Translations under genes and position numbers: made by a program
From: Arsukibacterium sp. UBA5043
Lineage (GTDB): Bacteria; Pseudomonadota; Gammaproteobacteria; Enterobacterales; Alteromonadaceae
Length of the DNA: 64,000 bases
Direction of reading: 5' to 3'
NCBI GenBank assembly: GCA_002415085.1
Contig: DIBV01000003.1
Location: 205,225-269,224 of the forward strand
The notes under the pieces: model-generated
Databases searched by the model: none
What the model was told of the DNA's origin: nothing
The model's input: the letters and a program-made list of their open reading frames with translations, nothing else
Part shown: in pieces, positions 19,544-30,454 of the stretch
Layout of the letters: each line of letters opens with the position of its first letter
Position numbering within the stretch: the stretch's first letter is position 1

Positions 19544-20125
19544 TTATTCGATTGGCAGTAAGCGTACTGTATTTAACAATAAGGGCTCAACGGGCACATC
19601 TGGCCAGCCCAGCTTTTCACTGGTCTCGGTCTGCAATGCATTCAGTTTATCGAGTACGTCAAAGCCACTGATTACCCTGCCAAATACCGCATAGCCCCAG
19701 CGGGAACCCGGATCAAGACTGTCATTATCTGCCAGATTAATATAAAACTGGCTGCTGGCACTATGCGGGTCAGTCAGGCGAGCCATCGCAATAGTACCAT
19801 ATTGGTTTTTCAAGCCATTGCCGGACTCATTAAAAATGGTTTTTCCCTGCTCAATTTCAGCAAACTGCCTGTTGTATCCACCGCCCTGCACGACAAAATC
19901 TGCAATAAGCCGGTGAAAAACGGTGTTGTTATAAGCATTAGCTTTGACATAACTTAAGAAGTTATTGACGGTGATCGGCGCCCGGCTGCGATCCAGCTCC
20001 AGCACAATATTGCCGACTGACGTCTCCAGCTGCACCTTGGGATAAAGGTTGTCAGGCTGCATAAACTTACCCGCCCAGACGGGCAGGGTGAAAAATAACA
20101 TCAGCAGAGTTAACCAGGCTCGCAT
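19544..20125 (-). CDS. ppiA: Periplasmic cyclophilin-type peptidyl-prolyl isomerase
   Basis: 193 residues: a signal peptide (1-18, cut after VWAG or nearby) then a complete cyclophilin domain. Active-site stretches VFHRLIADFVVQGGGY and SQFYINLADND are present; it catalyses proline cis-trans isomerisation, here in the periplasm. The signal peptide favours the PpiA over the cytoplasmic PpiB type. Four bases separate it from the lipoprotein gene upstream. Confidence 0.88.
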   Translation of the reverse strand: MRAWLTLLMLFFTLPVWAGKFMQPDNLYPKVQLETSVGNIVLELDRSRAPITVNNFLSYVKANAYNNTVFHRLIADFVVQGGGYNRQFAEIEQGKTIFNESGNGLKNQYGTIAMARLTDPHSASSQFYINLADNDSLDPGSRWGYAVFGRVISGFDVLDKLNALQTETSEKLGWPDVPVEPLLLNTVRLLPIE

Positions 20126-20129
20126 TGTT

Positions 20130-20681
20130 TTATCCTCTTAGTTCGGTTTGCCAGCTGTCATCACGCAGTAGGTCGGTAAGTACCTGTTCGGTCAGCACCC
20201 TGAGCTCCCGTTCGATCACTGCAATATCGGCTCTAAGGGGCGCTATCTGGCGACTGTCACCACTATAGGCTTTGGAGAAACTACTGCCATTGTGCTGCAC
20301 CAGCACCGTCATGGTTACCCGGTTAACCACTTCATGATCAAGTGGGCGCTGATTGACTCTGGCTTGCAACTGATTAATCTGAATGGTTAAAGTGCGGTCA
20401 CTTTGATTGTTTAAGCTCGCCCCTCTGGCTTTCAGCGCTGTGGCAACGGTCTGTTCTAATTCTGCCCTGAGATCATTGGCAGTTGCATAGCCCTTGCTGG
20501 AGTCACCGCGCTGAATAACCAGCGTATGCATACTTGCCCGCTGGTCCAGCAGATAAAAACTAAACGAAGTCTGATTCAGAGAAGGTGCCTGTGGCCAGAA
20601 CACCTGAGGGCTGACGATTAACTGCGGTGGCTTGCTGGCACAGCCTGCAAGTAAAAATAGACACAGCAACAGGGTACGCAT
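20130..20681 (-). CDS. yajG: YajG-like lipoprotein
   Basis: 183 residues with a lipobox LLAGC (cysteine at 14), so an outer- or inner-membrane lipoprotein. The mature part matches the YajG layout: a short Pro-rich start, then an alpha/beta domain ending LRVLTEQVLTDLL. Function unknown in the family; conserved linkage to ampG suggests a cell-envelope role. It follows rlmG by five bases. Confidence 0.78.
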   Translation of the reverse strand: MRTLLLCLFLLAGCASKPPQLIVSPQVFWPQAPSLNQTSFSFYLLDQRASMHTLVIQRGDSSKGYATANDLRAELEQTVATALKARGASLNNQSDRTLTIQINQLQARVNQRPLDHEVVNRVTMTVLVQHNGSSFSKAYSGDSRQIAPLRADIAVIERELRVLTEQVLTDLLRDDSWQTELRG

Positions 20682-20686
20682 CAGGG

Positions 20687-21841
20687 TTAACTCCTTTTTA
20701 TGGCTTCGAGTATTACAAATTTAGGATTAGCAGCCAACTGCTGACAATGGCCAAATAGCCGCTGTAATTGCTGCTGATAATTGAGGTGGCGATTAGCTAC
20801 AATACGTAACCTGCCCCCTCGTTTCAATACCCGTTTGGCTTCGGTGAACATTTGCGTTGCAATGTGAGTGGTAACGGTATGCTGTTGATGAAAAGGTGGG
20901 TTACAAATAATCTGGTCTGCGCTCTGGTCTGGTTGACTTGCCAGGCAATCGTCGACCACAAACTCGGCCTGGCTCAGGCAATTGGGCAAATTCAAGGCAA
21001 TACTGGCGTGAGCTGAGGCTATCGCCATATAAGATTCATCAGTAAATACAACCTGACAATCAGACTGCTGAGCCAGCAGCATCAGCCCCAGAACCCCATT
21101 ACCACAGCCTAAATCGATAATACGCTGATCTGCTGTGTCTGGTGGTAAGTGCTGCAACAAAAAACGGGCACCTAAATCCAGTTTTTCCCGGGCGAAAACG
21201 TTTGCATGGTTTATCAAGGTAAAATTCGTGTCTGCCAGCGGCCATTGCAACGGAAACTGCGGTTGTAATTTCCCCTGCTGCGGCTGACATTGAATAAGCC
21301 GGCATTTTTTCACTGCCAGTGAGGCTTGGGCAGGGCCCAGTTGCTTTTCAAATATATCTAATACGTTACGGTTGATTTCTCTGGCTTTCGCTGCTGCCAG
21401 AATAACGGTATCAGGTTTGATAACCGCTGCCAGCTGACTTAGAATAAAACGCAAATAGCTATGATTATTAGGCAGTTTAATCACTACAACATCGGCGTCA
21501 GTGGGCAGCGGCATCAAGCTGTCAATACTGGTAAACGGCTGGTTATCCAGGCCGTTGCCGGCGCGATTGTAGATAACGGCTTGCCGGGCCAGATAAGAAT
21601 CAGTACTGCTGGTTTGGCGCCAATGTGCCAGGGCGCAGGACAATGCCCCGAAACTATCATTGATCAATAACAGATGAGGAGAGGCGTGGTGAGTTACAGT
21701 AAAATCGGTGGCAGCTTTATTGACCGCGTCTATTAAAAGTTCATCTGCCGCATCCCAGGCTTGTAAACTGTGGTTAGGCTGATTAAGCGGCCAGCGCTGG
21801 AGGGTCAGGTTGATCTGACCAATCTGAAATTGGGTATTCAT
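20687..21841 (-). CDS. rlmG: 23S rRNA (guanine-1835-N2)-methyltransferase RlmG
   Basis: 384 residues with the RlmG/RsmC duplicated layout: a degenerate N-terminal methyltransferase-like half and a catalytic C-terminal half with SAM motif IIDLGCGNGVLGLMLL and the guanine-N2 catalytic motif NPPF. It methylates G1835 of 23S rRNA. Transcribed divergently from the AlkB-like gene 32 bases away. Confidence 0.9.
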   Translation of the reverse strand: MNTQFQIGQINLTLQRWPLNQPNHSLQAWDAADELLIDAVNKAATDFTVTHHASPHLLLINDSFGALSCALAHWRQTSSTDSYLARQAVIYNRAGNGLDNQPFTSIDSLMPLPTDADVVVIKLPNNHSYLRFILSQLAAVIKPDTVILAAAKAREINRNVLDIFEKQLGPAQASLAVKKCRLIQCQPQQGKLQPQFPLQWPLADTNFTLINHANVFAREKLDLGARFLLQHLPPDTADQRIIDLGCGNGVLGLMLLAQQSDCQVVFTDESYMAIASAHASIALNLPNCLSQAEFVVDDCLASQPDQSADQIICNPPFHQQHTVTTHIATQMFTEAKRVLKRGGRLRIVANRHLNYQQQLQRLFGHCQQLAANPKFVILEAIKRS

Positions 21842-21873
21842 AGCAACAACGTTTTAGCAGAGAGAACCACATT

Positions 21874-22497
21874 TTGACACGCCAGACGCAGAGCGACAAC
21901 TGCAAAGCTGTTGCACAACACTTTTTATTACCAGAAGCTGAGATTAGCCTGTGGCCGGCATGGCTGGCAGAACCTGATGCCGAGACATTGCTCACAACGC
22001 TTGCTGCAGAATTAAGCTGGCGACAAGAGCAAATTCGCATTTACGGTAAAACGGTGAACATTCCGCGCCAGCAAGTATGGATGGGGGAGCCGCATTGCAG
22101 CTATCAGTATTCCGGTGTTCGTTTTGCTCCTTCGTCCTGGCATCCAGCAGTGCAGCAGCTAGTCGCGGTTGTCAGCAATACGATTAACCGGCCACTAAAT
22201 TGTGTGCTGCTTAACCTTTATGCCAGCGGCCAGGACCATATGGGATGGCATGCTGATAATGAACCTGAACTTGGTGTGGCGCCGGTTATTGCTTCATTAA
22301 GTTTAGGGGCAACCCGACGTTTTGACTTGCAACACCGGACGCAGGGGCATCAACTGCAGTTGCAGCTGGAAAATGGTAGTTTACTGGTCATGGCAGGAAA
22401 GTGCCAGCAGCACTGGCAGCACCGGCTGCCCAAACAAAGCCGGGTTGCGGCGCCGCGGCTTAACCTTACTTTTCGGTATATAGCCCCGCCAATTTAG
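21874..22497 (+). CDS. AlkB-like 2-oxoglutarate/Fe(II) DNA-alkylation repair dioxygenase
   Basis: 207 residues. The iron site HxD is in MGWHADNEPELG and the 2-oxoglutarate-binding arginine in RLNLTFRYI; ISLGATRRFDL lies between, as the family requires. Family members remove methyl lesions from nucleic-acid bases by oxidation. The compact size and YSG/PRQQVWMG segment resemble the ALKBH2/3-type bacterial group rather than classic E. coli AlkB. No ada-like neighbour is present. Confidence 0.85.
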   Translation: MTRQTQSDNCKAVAQHFLLPEAEISLWPAWLAEPDAETLLTTLAAELSWRQEQIRIYGKTVNIPRQQVWMGEPHCSYQYSGVRFAPSSWHPAVQQLVAVVSNTINRPLNCVLLNLYASGQDHMGWHADNEPELGVAPVIASLSLGATRRFDLQHRTQGHQLQLQLENGSLLVMAGKCQQHWQHRLPKQSRVAAPRLNLTFRYIAPPI

Positions 22498-22634
22498 ACT
22501 AAATAATTTTTAGTAATACGGCCAGTTTGTTAGTGGATTTAGTGGATTATTTGGTTCAAAAAACCAATTTGCAGGCGACAATGCTTACTGGCTTGACTAA
22601 AATCAGCATTAAACCAGAACAGGGAACGAAGACT

Positions 22635-22967
22635 ATGCTAATTCATACCGCAATCGAACAAAAATTACTGAGTGCTTTTGAACCGGTATTTCTGGAAGTC
22701 ATTAATGAAAGTGCCAATCACAATGTACCCGCTGGTTCTGAATCTCATTTTAAGGTAGTGATTGTGACTCCGGCATTTGATGGTATGCGTTTGCTGCCGC
22801 GTCACCGTGCCGTTAATGCTGTAGTGGCAGAGGAACTGGCAGAAAAGATCCATGCTCTGGCTTTACATACCTATACGCCTTCGGAGTGGTACGAGTATTA
22901 CGCCGAAAAACCACCCGCCTCGCCAAAATGCTTTGGTGGTAGCAAAAACGACAAGGCATCGTTGTAA
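22635..22967 (+). CDS. bolA: BolA family protein
   Basis: 110 residues from the ATG at 22635; the longer frame from 22527 has no family match in its first 36 codons. The BolA core is clear: IEQKLLSAFEPVFLEVINES, SHFKVVIVTPAFDGMRLLPRHRAVN and the C-terminal HALALHTYTPSEW. BolA proteins pair with monothiol glutaredoxins in Fe-S handling and act in stress and morphology control. A single-gene unit between alkB-like and fabV. Confidence 0.92.
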   Translation: MLIHTAIEQKLLSAFEPVFLEVINESANHNVPAGSESHFKVVIVTPAFDGMRLLPRHRAVNAVVAEELAEKIHALALHTYTPSEWYEYYAEKPPASPKCFGGSKNDKASL

Positions 22968-23121
22968 CAGCATACTGCAACACGTTGCTGTGAAAGCTGC
23001 ACTATCCACTTTATTCGCTGAAATTAGCCTGAAATAAAATAAACAGGCTGATCAGACCTGTTTTCTGCGTTAAAGTTTTACACTAGCATAATTTTTTAGT
23101 GAGCTAACGACAGGACTTCTT

Positions 23122-24315
23122 ATGGTTATTCAACCGAAAATTCGTGGTTTTATTTGTACCAATGCCCATCCGGTGGGCTGTGCCGAAAATGTCAGACAGC
23201 AAATTAGCTATGTTAAACAACAAGGGCCGGTCGCCAATGGCCCGAAAAACGTGCTGGTTATTGGTGCATCGACCGGTTATGGCCTGGCATCCAGAATCAC
23301 AGCCGCGTTCGGTTCAGGCGCCAGCACCTTGGGGATATTTTTTGAAAAGGCGCCGACAGACAGTAAAACCGGTTCGGCCGGCTGGTACAACACTGCCGCA
23401 TTTGAGCAGGCCGCGAAAGCAGAAGGGTTATGGAATAAACATCTGAATGGTGACGCCTTTACTGATGAGCTAAAAGCCGAAGCCATTAATCTTATCCGTA
23501 GTGAAATGGGTAAAATTGATTTAGTGGTCTATAGCCTGGCGGCGCCACGGCGAAAAGATCCGGTAAGTGGTGAGGTTTACAGTTCGGTATTGAAGCCAAT
23601 AGGCCAGGCTTATACTGCCAAAAACCTTAATACTACCAAGCGTGAGATCGAAGACGTGTCGGTAGAGCCGGCAAACGACGAAGAGATATTCAATACCGTT
23701 AAAGTAATGGGTGGAGAAGACTGGGAACGCTGGTTAGATCAGCTGCACGCTGCAGGAGTATTAGCTGAGAATTGTCAGACAGTAGCCTACACCTATATTG
23801 GCAAAAAGCTTACCTGGCCAATTTATGGCAAGGCAACTATCGGTCGGGCCAAAGAAGATTTGGACCGGGCTGCAGGCGCTATTCGCAGTAAGCTGGGTGA
23901 TCTGAAAGCAACAGCTTATGTTGCTTCACTAAAAGCCCTGGTGACCCAGGCCAGCTCCGCTATTCCTATTATGCCGCTGTACATATCATTGCTTTATCGG
24001 GTGATGAAGCAGCAAGGCACTCAGGAAGGTTGTATTGAACAAATTAATGGCTTATTCCGCCAGGGATTATACAGCGACACCCCCATTCTTGATGACGCAG
24101 GCCGGCTAAGAATGGATGGCAAAGAATTAGCAGACGAAGTCCAGAATAGCGTTGCGGCGCTGTGGGATCAGGTAACGACCGATACAATTGACAGCCTGAC
24201 GGATTACCATGGCTATCATACCGAATTTTTACATTTATTTGGCTTTGGCTTTGACGGTGTTGATTATCAGGCCGACGTTACCCCGGCAGTGCCTCTGGTC
24301 AACCTGGCTAATTAG
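23122..24315 (+). CDS. fabV: Trans-2-enoyl-ACP/CoA reductase FabV (NADH)
   Basis: 397 residues, the family length. FabV performs the last reduction of the fatty-acid elongation cycle and is naturally insensitive to triclosan. Seen are the N-terminal IQPKIRGFICTNAHPVGC, the Rossmann stretch VLVIGASTGYGLASR, and the catalytic Tyr-x8-Lys pair in YTYIGKKLTWPIYGKATIGRAK, close to residue 235. AGGA precedes the start and a terminator follows. Confidence 0.97.
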   Translation: MVIQPKIRGFICTNAHPVGCAENVRQQISYVKQQGPVANGPKNVLVIGASTGYGLASRITAAFGSGASTLGIFFEKAPTDSKTGSAGWYNTAAFEQAAKAEGLWNKHLNGDAFTDELKAEAINLIRSEMGKIDLVVYSLAAPRRKDPVSGEVYSSVLKPIGQAYTAKNLNTTKREIEDVSVEPANDEEIFNTVKVMGGEDWERWLDQLHAAGVLAENCQTVAYTYIGKKLTWPIYGKATIGRAKEDLDRAAGAIRSKLGDLKATAYVASLKALVTQASSAIPIMPLYISLLYRVMKQQGTQEGCIEQINGLFRQGLYSDTPILDDAGRLRMDGKELADEVQNSVAALWDQVTTDTIDSLTDYHGYHTEFLHLFGFGFDGVDYQADVTPAVPLVNLAN

Positions 24316-24325
24316 TCGTATTGAC

Positions 24326-24346
24326 AGCCGTCTGCGGGCGGCTTTT
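24326..24346 (+). terminator. Intrinsic terminator of fabV
   Basis: AGCCGTC (24326-24332) pairs with GGCGGCT (24337-24343) with one G-T pair, followed by TTTT. It lies 11 bases after the fabV stop. Confidence 0.75.
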
Positions 24347-24557
24347 AGCTTGGCAAGGCGGCAATGATTTTGCTGATAATTTTACGTCACACCATGGATA
24401 GCCGCTTGCTTTAATGCTAGAATTCGCGACTTTAATACGTGTATCTGATTAAAAATTAATCGCCTTGCGGGCTTTATTAGTATAATCAGGTGTGCTGTGC
24501 TCGCTGCAGCTGAAAAACTAGACCCGGTTTCTTCTCAAAATAGTAGTGCAAGTACGT

Positions 24558-25895
24558 ATGATAAAACTCAAGAAAGGCTTGGACATTCCCCTCGCAGGCA
24601 GTCCTAAACAAGAGATCAGTACGGGTAATGCCATTACTACCGTCGCCATTTTAGGCGAAGAGTATGTGGGCATGCGTCCGACGATGGCAGTCGAAGAAGG
24701 TGATGTGGTAAAAAAAGGTCAGGTGCTTTTCGAAGATAAGAAAAACCCTGGCGTTAAATTTACTGCACCTCTGGCAGGTACCGTCAAAGAAATTAACCGT
24801 GGTGCTAAGCGGGTATTACAATCTGTTGTTATTGCCGTTAACGGTAATGAGGCAGAGCAATTCAATCGCTACAGCGCTGATCAGCTGGCCGGCTTAAGCC
24901 GCGAGCAAGTCACTGAAAACCTTGTTAATTCAGGGTTGTGGACTGCTTTGCGCACCCGTCCTTTCAGTCAGATCCCAGCGATTGACAGCACACCACGAGC
25001 GATATTTGTCAATGCCATGGATACCAATCCACTGGCAGCGGATCCCACCGTGATTATTAACGCGCAAGCGGAAGCCTTTACGCAGGGCCTTACCCTGTTA
25101 GGAAAGCTGACGGATGGCAAAGTATATTTGACCAGAAAGCCGGGTAGCCAACTACCTGAAAGCTCTGCAGTTGAAGTCGCTGAGTTTGATGGTCCGCATC
25201 CTGCCGGATTGGTGGGAACGCATATCCACTTTTTAGAACCGGTTAGTATGAAAAAAGTGGTTTGGCATATTGGTTATCAGGATGTGATTGCCATGGCTAA
25301 ACTGTTTTTAAGCGGTGAGCTTGATGCCAGCCGGGTGGTGGCGTTGTGCGGTCCTGTAGTGAAATCACCACGTTTAATCAAAACAGTGCAGGGTGCATCA
25401 TTGGCTGAGTTAACCAAAGATGAACTCAATGAAGGTAAAAACCGTATCATATCAGGCTCAGTGCTGGCAGGTAGCAGCGCTCACGGTGTCCATGGTTACC
25501 TGGGTCGTTATCATAATCAGGTATCGGTGCTTGCTGAAGGATACGAGAAAGAATTTTTAGGTTGGATAGCCCCGGGCGCCACCAAATTCTCGGTAACCCG
25601 AGCGTATTTGTCGCATCTGAGTCCGAAGCGTTTGTTTAATATGACAACGACCACCAACGGCTCATCACGAGCTATGGTGCCAATTGGTAATTACGAGCGC
25701 GTTATGCCGCTGGATGTATTGCCAACTCTGTTGTTACGGGACTTAATTTCCGGTGATACCGACAGCGCCCAAACCCTGGGTTGCCTGGAGTTAGACGAAG
25801 AAGATTTGTCATTGTGCACCTTTGTGTGTCCTGGCAAATACGACTACGGCACTATTCTTCGCAGCTGCTTGACGACCATCCAGAAGGAAGGCTAA
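24558..25895 (+). CDS. nqrA: Na+-translocating NADH:quinone reductase subunit A
   Basis: 445 residues from the ATG at 24558. NqrA is the peripheral cytoplasmic subunit of the six-subunit sodium pump and binds quinone. The start [14 protein letters not shown] and the HIHFLEPVS and VVALCGP segments are typical; no membrane helices. First gene of a tight nqrABCDEF operon. A 240-base upstream gap presumably holds the operon promoter, but I could not define its boxes. Confidence 0.97.
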   Translation: MIKLKKGLDIPLAGSPKQEISTGNAITTVAILGEEYVGMRPTMAVEEGDVVKKGQVLFEDKKNPGVKFTAPLAGTVKEINRGAKRVLQSVVIAVNGNEAEQFNRYSADQLAGLSREQVTENLVNSGLWTALRTRPFSQIPAIDSTPRAIFVNAMDTNPLAADPTVIINAQAEAFTQGLTLLGKLTDGKVYLTRKPGSQLPESSAVEVAEFDGPHPAGLVGTHIHFLEPVSMKKVVWHIGYQDVIAMAKLFLSGELDASRVVALCGPVVKSPRLIKTVQGASLAELTKDELNEGKNRIISGSVLAGSSAHGVHGYLGRYHNQVSVLAEGYEKEFLGWIAPGATKFSVTRAYLSHLSPKRLFNMTTTTNGSSRAMVPIGNYERVMPLDVLPTLLLRDLISGDTDSAQTLGCLELDEEDLSLCTFVCPGKYDYGTILRSCLTTIQKEG

Positions 25896-25897
25896 TC

Positions 25898-27103
25898 ATG
25901 AGTTTAAAGCATTTTTTAGAGCGCATTGAGCCGCAATTTGAGAAAGGCGGAAAGTACGAAAAGTGGTATGCGCTGTACGAAGCAGCGGCGACTATTTTCT
26001 ATACGCCAGGCTTGGTTACCCGCAATGGAACTCATGTGCGTGATAGTATCGATTTAAAACGCATTATGATTTTTGTATGGCTGGCATTATTTCCAGCCTT
26101 GTTCTTTGGCATGTTCAATATTGGCCATCAGGCTGTTGAGGCTTTAATTGCCGGCTATGGTATGCCTGATACCTGGCAAGTCGCTATTTTCCAGTTACTG
26201 GGCGGAAATCTCACTGAGGCTTCTGGCTGGGCCGGCAAAATGCTATATGGTGCCGTCTGGTTTATCCCTATTTATGCCGTGACCTTTATTGTCGGCGGTT
26301 TCTGGGAGGTGTTATTTGCTTCAGTGCGCAAGCATGAAGTAAATGAAGGCTTCTTTGTCAGTTCTATCCTGTTCGCGCTAATTCTGCCAGCCACGATTCC
26401 ATTGTGGCAGGTTGCACTGGGTATTACCTTCGGTGTGGTTGTGGCGAAAGAAGTGTTTGGTGGAACTGGCCGTAATTTCCTGAACCCGGCGCTGGCTGGC
26501 CGTGCGTTTTTGTTCTTTGCTTACCCGGCACAGATATCAGGCGATTCGGTGTGGACTGTGGCTGATGGTTATTCAGGCGCAACCTGGTTAAGCAAAGCGC
26601 AGATGGGTGATCTGGATTATACCGCGAACACCGAGTTATGGTGGGACGCTTTCCTGGGCTTTATTCCGGGTTCAGTTGGTGAAACCTCTGTGCTGGCTTT
26701 GTTAGTCGGTGGTTTAGCACTGATCTACTTCCGGATTGCCTCCTGGCGTATCGTGCTGGGTGTGATGATTGGCATGATCTTAACCAGCTATCTGTTCAAT
26801 GCGGTTGGTTCAAACACTAACCCGTTATTTGCCATGCCATGGCATTGGCATCTGGTATTGGGCGGGTTTGCCATCGGTATGTTCTTTATGGCTACCGACC
26901 CGGTTTCGGCGTCATTTACTAATCAGGGTAAATGGGCTTACGGTATCTTGATTGGCTTTATGGTGATTATGATCCGGGTGGCTAATCCGGCTTACCCTGA
27001 AGGTATGATGCTGGCTATCTTGTTTGCCAACCTGTTTGCACCTTTATTCGATTTCTTCGTGGCACAAGCCAATATTAAGCGGAGGCTGGCACGTAATGTC
27101 TAG
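25898..27103 (+). CDS. nqrB: Na+-translocating NADH:quinone reductase subunit B
   Basis: 401 residues, about ten membrane helices. The motif for covalent FMN attachment, DGYSGATWL, places the flavinylated threonine at 229. Carries part of the sodium path. The ATG at 25898 is two bases after the nqrA stop and has AAGGAAGG upstream; the frame is open further into nqrA but that part is not NqrB-like. Confidence 0.97.
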   Translation: MSLKHFLERIEPQFEKGGKYEKWYALYEAAATIFYTPGLVTRNGTHVRDSIDLKRIMIFVWLALFPALFFGMFNIGHQAVEALIAGYGMPDTWQVAIFQLLGGNLTEASGWAGKMLYGAVWFIPIYAVTFIVGGFWEVLFASVRKHEVNEGFFVSSILFALILPATIPLWQVALGITFGVVVAKEVFGGTGRNFLNPALAGRAFLFFAYPAQISGDSVWTVADGYSGATWLSKAQMGDLDYTANTELWWDAFLGFIPGSVGETSVLALLVGGLALIYFRIASWRIVLGVMIGMILTSYLFNAVGSNTNPLFAMPWHWHLVLGGFAIGMFFMATDPVSASFTNQGKWAYGILIGFMVIMIRVANPAYPEGMMLAILFANLFAPLFDFFVAQANIKRRLARNV

Positions 27104-27887
27104 TAATAATGACTCCATCAGCAAAACGCTGATCGTAGTAATCTCGTTGTGTCTGGTATGCGCTATTGTGGTGTCCACGGCCGCTGTACAACTGCGGCCG
27201 CAACAAAACCAGAATAAACTGCTTGATTCGCAAATCAATATTCTGCGGGCGGTAGGGCTGGTTGAAGGCGCCGCATCACCGGAAATGGTGGTTGAGACCT
27301 TTAATAAACATATTGAAACGAAACTGGTTGACCTGAACACTGGTGAATTTGTTGAGCGCGATCCAGCAACTTTCGATTATCGTAAAGCGTTAAAAGATCC
27401 AGAGCAGAGTAAACCGCTGGAGGATGGTAACGACGTCGCGTCCATCCGCCGGATAACGGAGCTGGCGCCGGTTTACCTTGCTTATGATGAGCAACGTAAC
27501 TTAACGGCTTTTGTGATACCGGTACACGGCTATGGCTTGTGGTCTACTATGCACGCATTCTTAGCAATCGAAACCGATGGCAATACCATTATCGGTCTGA
27601 ACTACTATGAGCAGGGCGAAACACCAGGCCTGGGTGGTGAGATTGAAAACCCACGTTGGAAAGCACAGTTTGAAGGCAAAAAGCTGGTCAACGATGCGGG
27701 CGAAGTTGCCCTGGAAGTGAAAAAACCAGGTAATGCTGACCCGGATTCAGCTTATGAAGTTGATGGCTTATCAGGTGCTACCTTAACTGCGAATGGTGTG
27801 CAAAATACCTTCACTTTCTGGATTGGCGAGAACGGCTTCGGCCCATTCTTAGCTAAAGTGCGTCAAGGAGCCTTAACGAATGGCTAA
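27096..27887 (+). CDS. nqrC: Na+-translocating NADH:quinone reductase subunit C
   Basis: 263 residues: one N-terminal membrane helix (about 10-31) and a periplasmic FMN-binding domain with the attachment motif DGLSGATLT (Thr229). The FMN is attached by ApbE, encoded downstream. The start overlaps the nqrB stop by eight bases. Confidence 0.97.
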   Translation: MSSNNDSISKTLIVVISLCLVCAIVVSTAAVQLRPQQNQNKLLDSQINILRAVGLVEGAASPEMVVETFNKHIETKLVDLNTGEFVERDPATFDYRKALKDPEQSKPLEDGNDVASIRRITELAPVYLAYDEQRNLTAFVIPVHGYGLWSTMHAFLAIETDGNTIIGLNYYEQGETPGLGGEIENPRWKAQFEGKKLVNDAGEVALEVKKPGNADPDSAYEVDGLSGATLTANGVQNTFTFWIGENGFGPFLAKVRQGALTNG

Positions 27888-28509
27888 TGCAAAAGAAATT
27901 AAAACGGTTCTGTTTGGACCGATTTTTGCTAACAATCCGATCGCTTTGCAGGTGCTCGGAATATGTTCAGCACTGGCTGTAACCACTAAAATGGATAAAG
28001 CGTTAGTAATGTGTATTGCCCTTACTTTCGTAACGGCCTTTTCTAACTTATTTATCTCTACTATCCGCAACCATATTCCATCCAGTGTGCGGATTATTGT
28101 CCAGATGACCATTATTGCGTCGTTAGTCATCGTGGTTGACCAGTTTCTGAAAGCTTATGCTTATGACGTGGCAAAAGAGCTGTCGGTGTTTGTCGGTCTG
28201 ATTATCACTAACTGTATCGTAATGGGCCGGGCAGAGGCTTATGCCATGAAAAGCTCACCTGGTATGAGCTTTTTAGATGGTATCGGTAATGGTCTTGGTT
28301 ACAGCGTTGTGTTGATGGTTGTTGCTTTTATTCGCGAACTGGGTGGTTCAGGCTCCGTGTTTGGTGTGCAAATTATGCCACTGATTAGTGAGGGAGGCTG
28401 GTATCAGCCGATTGGTTTGCTGTTGATGCCACCAAGCGCCTTTATTATTATCGCCTGCTTTATCTGGATATTACGTACATATCGTCCAGAACAAATCGAA
28501 AAGGCATAG
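27880..28509 (+). CDS. nqrD: Na+-translocating NADH:quinone reductase subunit D
   Basis: 209 residues, about six membrane helices, start overlapping nqrC by eight bases. NqrD and NqrE are paralogous with inverted topology and form a membrane core that binds an iron centre. Segment [17 protein letters not shown] is characteristic of NqrD/RnfE. Confidence 0.96.
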   Translation: MANAKEIKTVLFGPIFANNPIALQVLGICSALAVTTKMDKALVMCIALTFVTAFSNLFISTIRNHIPSSVRIIVQMTIIASLVIVVDQFLKAYAYDVAKELSVFVGLIITNCIVMGRAEAYAMKSSPGMSFLDGIGNGLGYSVVLMVVAFIRELGGSGSVFGVQIMPLISEGGWYQPIGLLLMPPSAFIIIACFIWILRTYRPEQIEKA

Positions 28510-28519
28510 GGAGCATTAC

Positions 28520-29128
28520 ATGGAACATTATGTAAGTTTGTTTGTACGCGCGGTCTTTATCGAGAATCTGGCGTTATCGTTCTTCCTGGGGATGTGTACT
28601 TTCCTGGCTGTTTCGCAAAAAATTAAAACGGCATTCGGTTTAGGGGTAGCGGTTATTGTGGTGCTGGGTATTTCAGTACCGGTAAATAACCTTGTTTACA
28701 ATGTGTTGCTGGCACCTGGTGCACTTGAGTGGGCGGGCTTTCCAGAAGCTGATTTAAGCTTTCTGGGCTTCTTAACCTATATCGGGGTAATCGCTGCGCT
28801 GGTACAGATTCTGGAAATGATTTTAGACAAGTTTTTTCCGGCACTGTACAACGCATTGGGCATATTCCTGCCTTTGATAACCGTAAACTGCGCAATCTTT
28901 GGTGCAGTAGCCTTTATGGTTGAACGCGACTATAACTTTGGCGAAAGCGTAGTATTTGGTTTGGGCAGCGGCGTTGGCTGGGCACTGGCCATTACCTTGC
29001 TGGCAGGTATTCGTGAGAAGTTAAAGTATGCGGATATCCCTGCTGGTTTACGCGGCTTAGGGTCTACCTTTTTGGTAGTGGGTTTAATGGGATTAGGCTT
29101 TATGTCTTTCTCTGGCGTTTCACTGTAA
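28520..29128 (+). CDS. nqrE: Na+-translocating NADH:quinone reductase subunit E
   Basis: 202 residues, about six membrane helices: start [20 protein letters not shown] and the conserved [13 protein letters not shown] with the cysteine expected to help hold the inter-subunit iron site. Follows nqrD by ten bases with GGGAG before the ATG. Confidence 0.97.
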   Translation: MEHYVSLFVRAVFIENLALSFFLGMCTFLAVSQKIKTAFGLGVAVIVVLGISVPVNNLVYNVLLAPGALEWAGFPEADLSFLGFLTYIGVIAALVQILEMILDKFFPALYNALGIFLPLITVNCAIFGAVAFMVERDYNFGESVVFGLGSGVGWALAITLLAGIREKLKYADIPAGLRGLGSTFLVVGLMGLGFMSFSGVSL

Positions 29129-29148
29129 AGCAGTAGAGGGAAAATACA

Positions 29149-30375
29149 ATGCAAGAGATCTATCTTGGCGTTGGCATGTTCACCATAGTGGTTTTGATGC
29201 TGGTGTTTATTATCCTGGCAGCAAAATCCAAGTTGGTGGCCAGTGGCGACATCACTATCAGTATTAATCACGATCCTGATAAAGCCATTAAAACCAAAGC
29301 AGGCGGTAAGCTACTGGGTGCACTGGCTGATAATGGCATTTTCTTATCATCGGCCTGTGGTGGCGGTGGTTCTTGTGGCCAGTGCCGGGTGCATATTAAG
29401 TCAGGTGGGGGTGAAATACTGCCAACTGAAATGGGCCATATTACCAAAGGCGAAGCACGCGAAGGTTGTCGTTTATCCTGTCAGGTTGCCGTTAAGTCTG
29501 ATATGGAAATTGAAGTTGAAGAAGAAATCTTTGGTATTAAAAAATGGGATTGCGAAGTTATCTCTAACGATAACAAAGCGACCTTTATCAAAGAACTTAA
29601 GATGGCTATCCCAGACGGTGAATCAGTACCGTTTCGCGCTGGTGGTTACATCCAGATTGAAGCGCCACCGCATCATGTTAAATATAAAGACTTTGATGTG
29701 CCGGAGAAATTCCGCGGTGACTGGGAACGCTTTAACTTCTTCAGTTTAGAGTCGAAAGTAGATGACGAAACTATCCGGGCCTATTCGATGGCTAATTATC
29801 CGGATGAAGAAGGCATTATCATGCTGAACGTGCGGATCGCCACACCACCGCCAAATAATCTGAGCCTGCCGTGCGGTAAAATGTCGTCTTACATCTGGAG
29901 CCTGAAAGAAGGCGATAAGGTGACAATTTCTGGTCCGTTTGGTGAGTTCTTTGCTAAAGAAACCGAAGCTGAAATGGTGTTTATTGGTGGTGGTGCCGGT
30001 ATGGCGCCAATGCGTTCGCACCTGTTTGACCAGCTGCGCCGCCTCAAATCAAAACGCAAAATCAGCTTCTGGTACGGTGCGCGCTCTAAACGTGAAATGT
30101 TCTACGTTGAAGACTTCGACATGCTGGCAGCCGAAAACGACAACTTTGAATGGCACGTAGCGTTATCTGATCCACAGCCGGAAGACAACTGGGATGGTTA
30201 CACCGGGTTTATTCATAATGTTATTTATGAAAACTACCTGAAAAAACATAAAGCTCCGGAAGATTGTGAGTTTTATATGTGTGGACCGCCAATGATGAAT
30301 AAGGCTGTTATCAATATGCTTAAAGATCTTGGCGTAGAAGACGATAATATCCTGTTAGATGATTTTGGTGGTTAA
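29149..30375 (+). CDS. nqrF: Na+-translocating NADH:quinone reductase subunit F
   Basis: 408 residues: one N-terminal helix (about 4-25), a 2Fe-2S ferredoxin domain with Cys70, Cys76, Cys79 and Cys111, then an FAD-binding barrel (RAYSMANYP) and NADH-binding fold ending [14 protein letters not shown]. It is the electron input subunit. Last structural gene of the operon, followed by a hairpin before apbE. Confidence 0.98.
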   Translation: MQEIYLGVGMFTIVVLMLVFIILAAKSKLVASGDITISINHDPDKAIKTKAGGKLLGALADNGIFLSSACGGGGSCGQCRVHIKSGGGEILPTEMGHITKGEAREGCRLSCQVAVKSDMEIEVEEEIFGIKKWDCEVISNDNKATFIKELKMAIPDGESVPFRAGGYIQIEAPPHHVKYKDFDVPEKFRGDWERFNFFSLESKVDDETIRAYSMANYPDEEGIIMLNVRIATPPPNNLSLPCGKMSSYIWSLKEGDKVTISGPFGEFFAKETEAEMVFIGGGAGMAPMRSHLFDQLRRLKSKRKISFWYGARSKREMFYVEDFDMLAAENDNFEWHVALSDPQPEDNWDGYTGFIHNVIYENYLKKHKAPEDCEFYMCGPPMMNKAVINMLKDLGVEDDNILLDDFGG

Positions 30376-30399
30376 CTCACCATTTTCTTAGGCAAGTTA

Positions 30400-30428
30400 A
30401 AAGGGGTAACGTTCTGCGTTGCCCCTTT
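30400..30428 (+). terminator. Hairpin after nqrF
   Basis: AAAGGGG(T)AACG pairs with CGTT(G)CCCCTTT around a five-base loop, followed by only a weak T stretch. It may trim or partly terminate the nqr transcript before apbE. Confidence 0.55.
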
Positions 30429-30454
30429 ATGTTATTAGAAGGCTGGCAGAATAT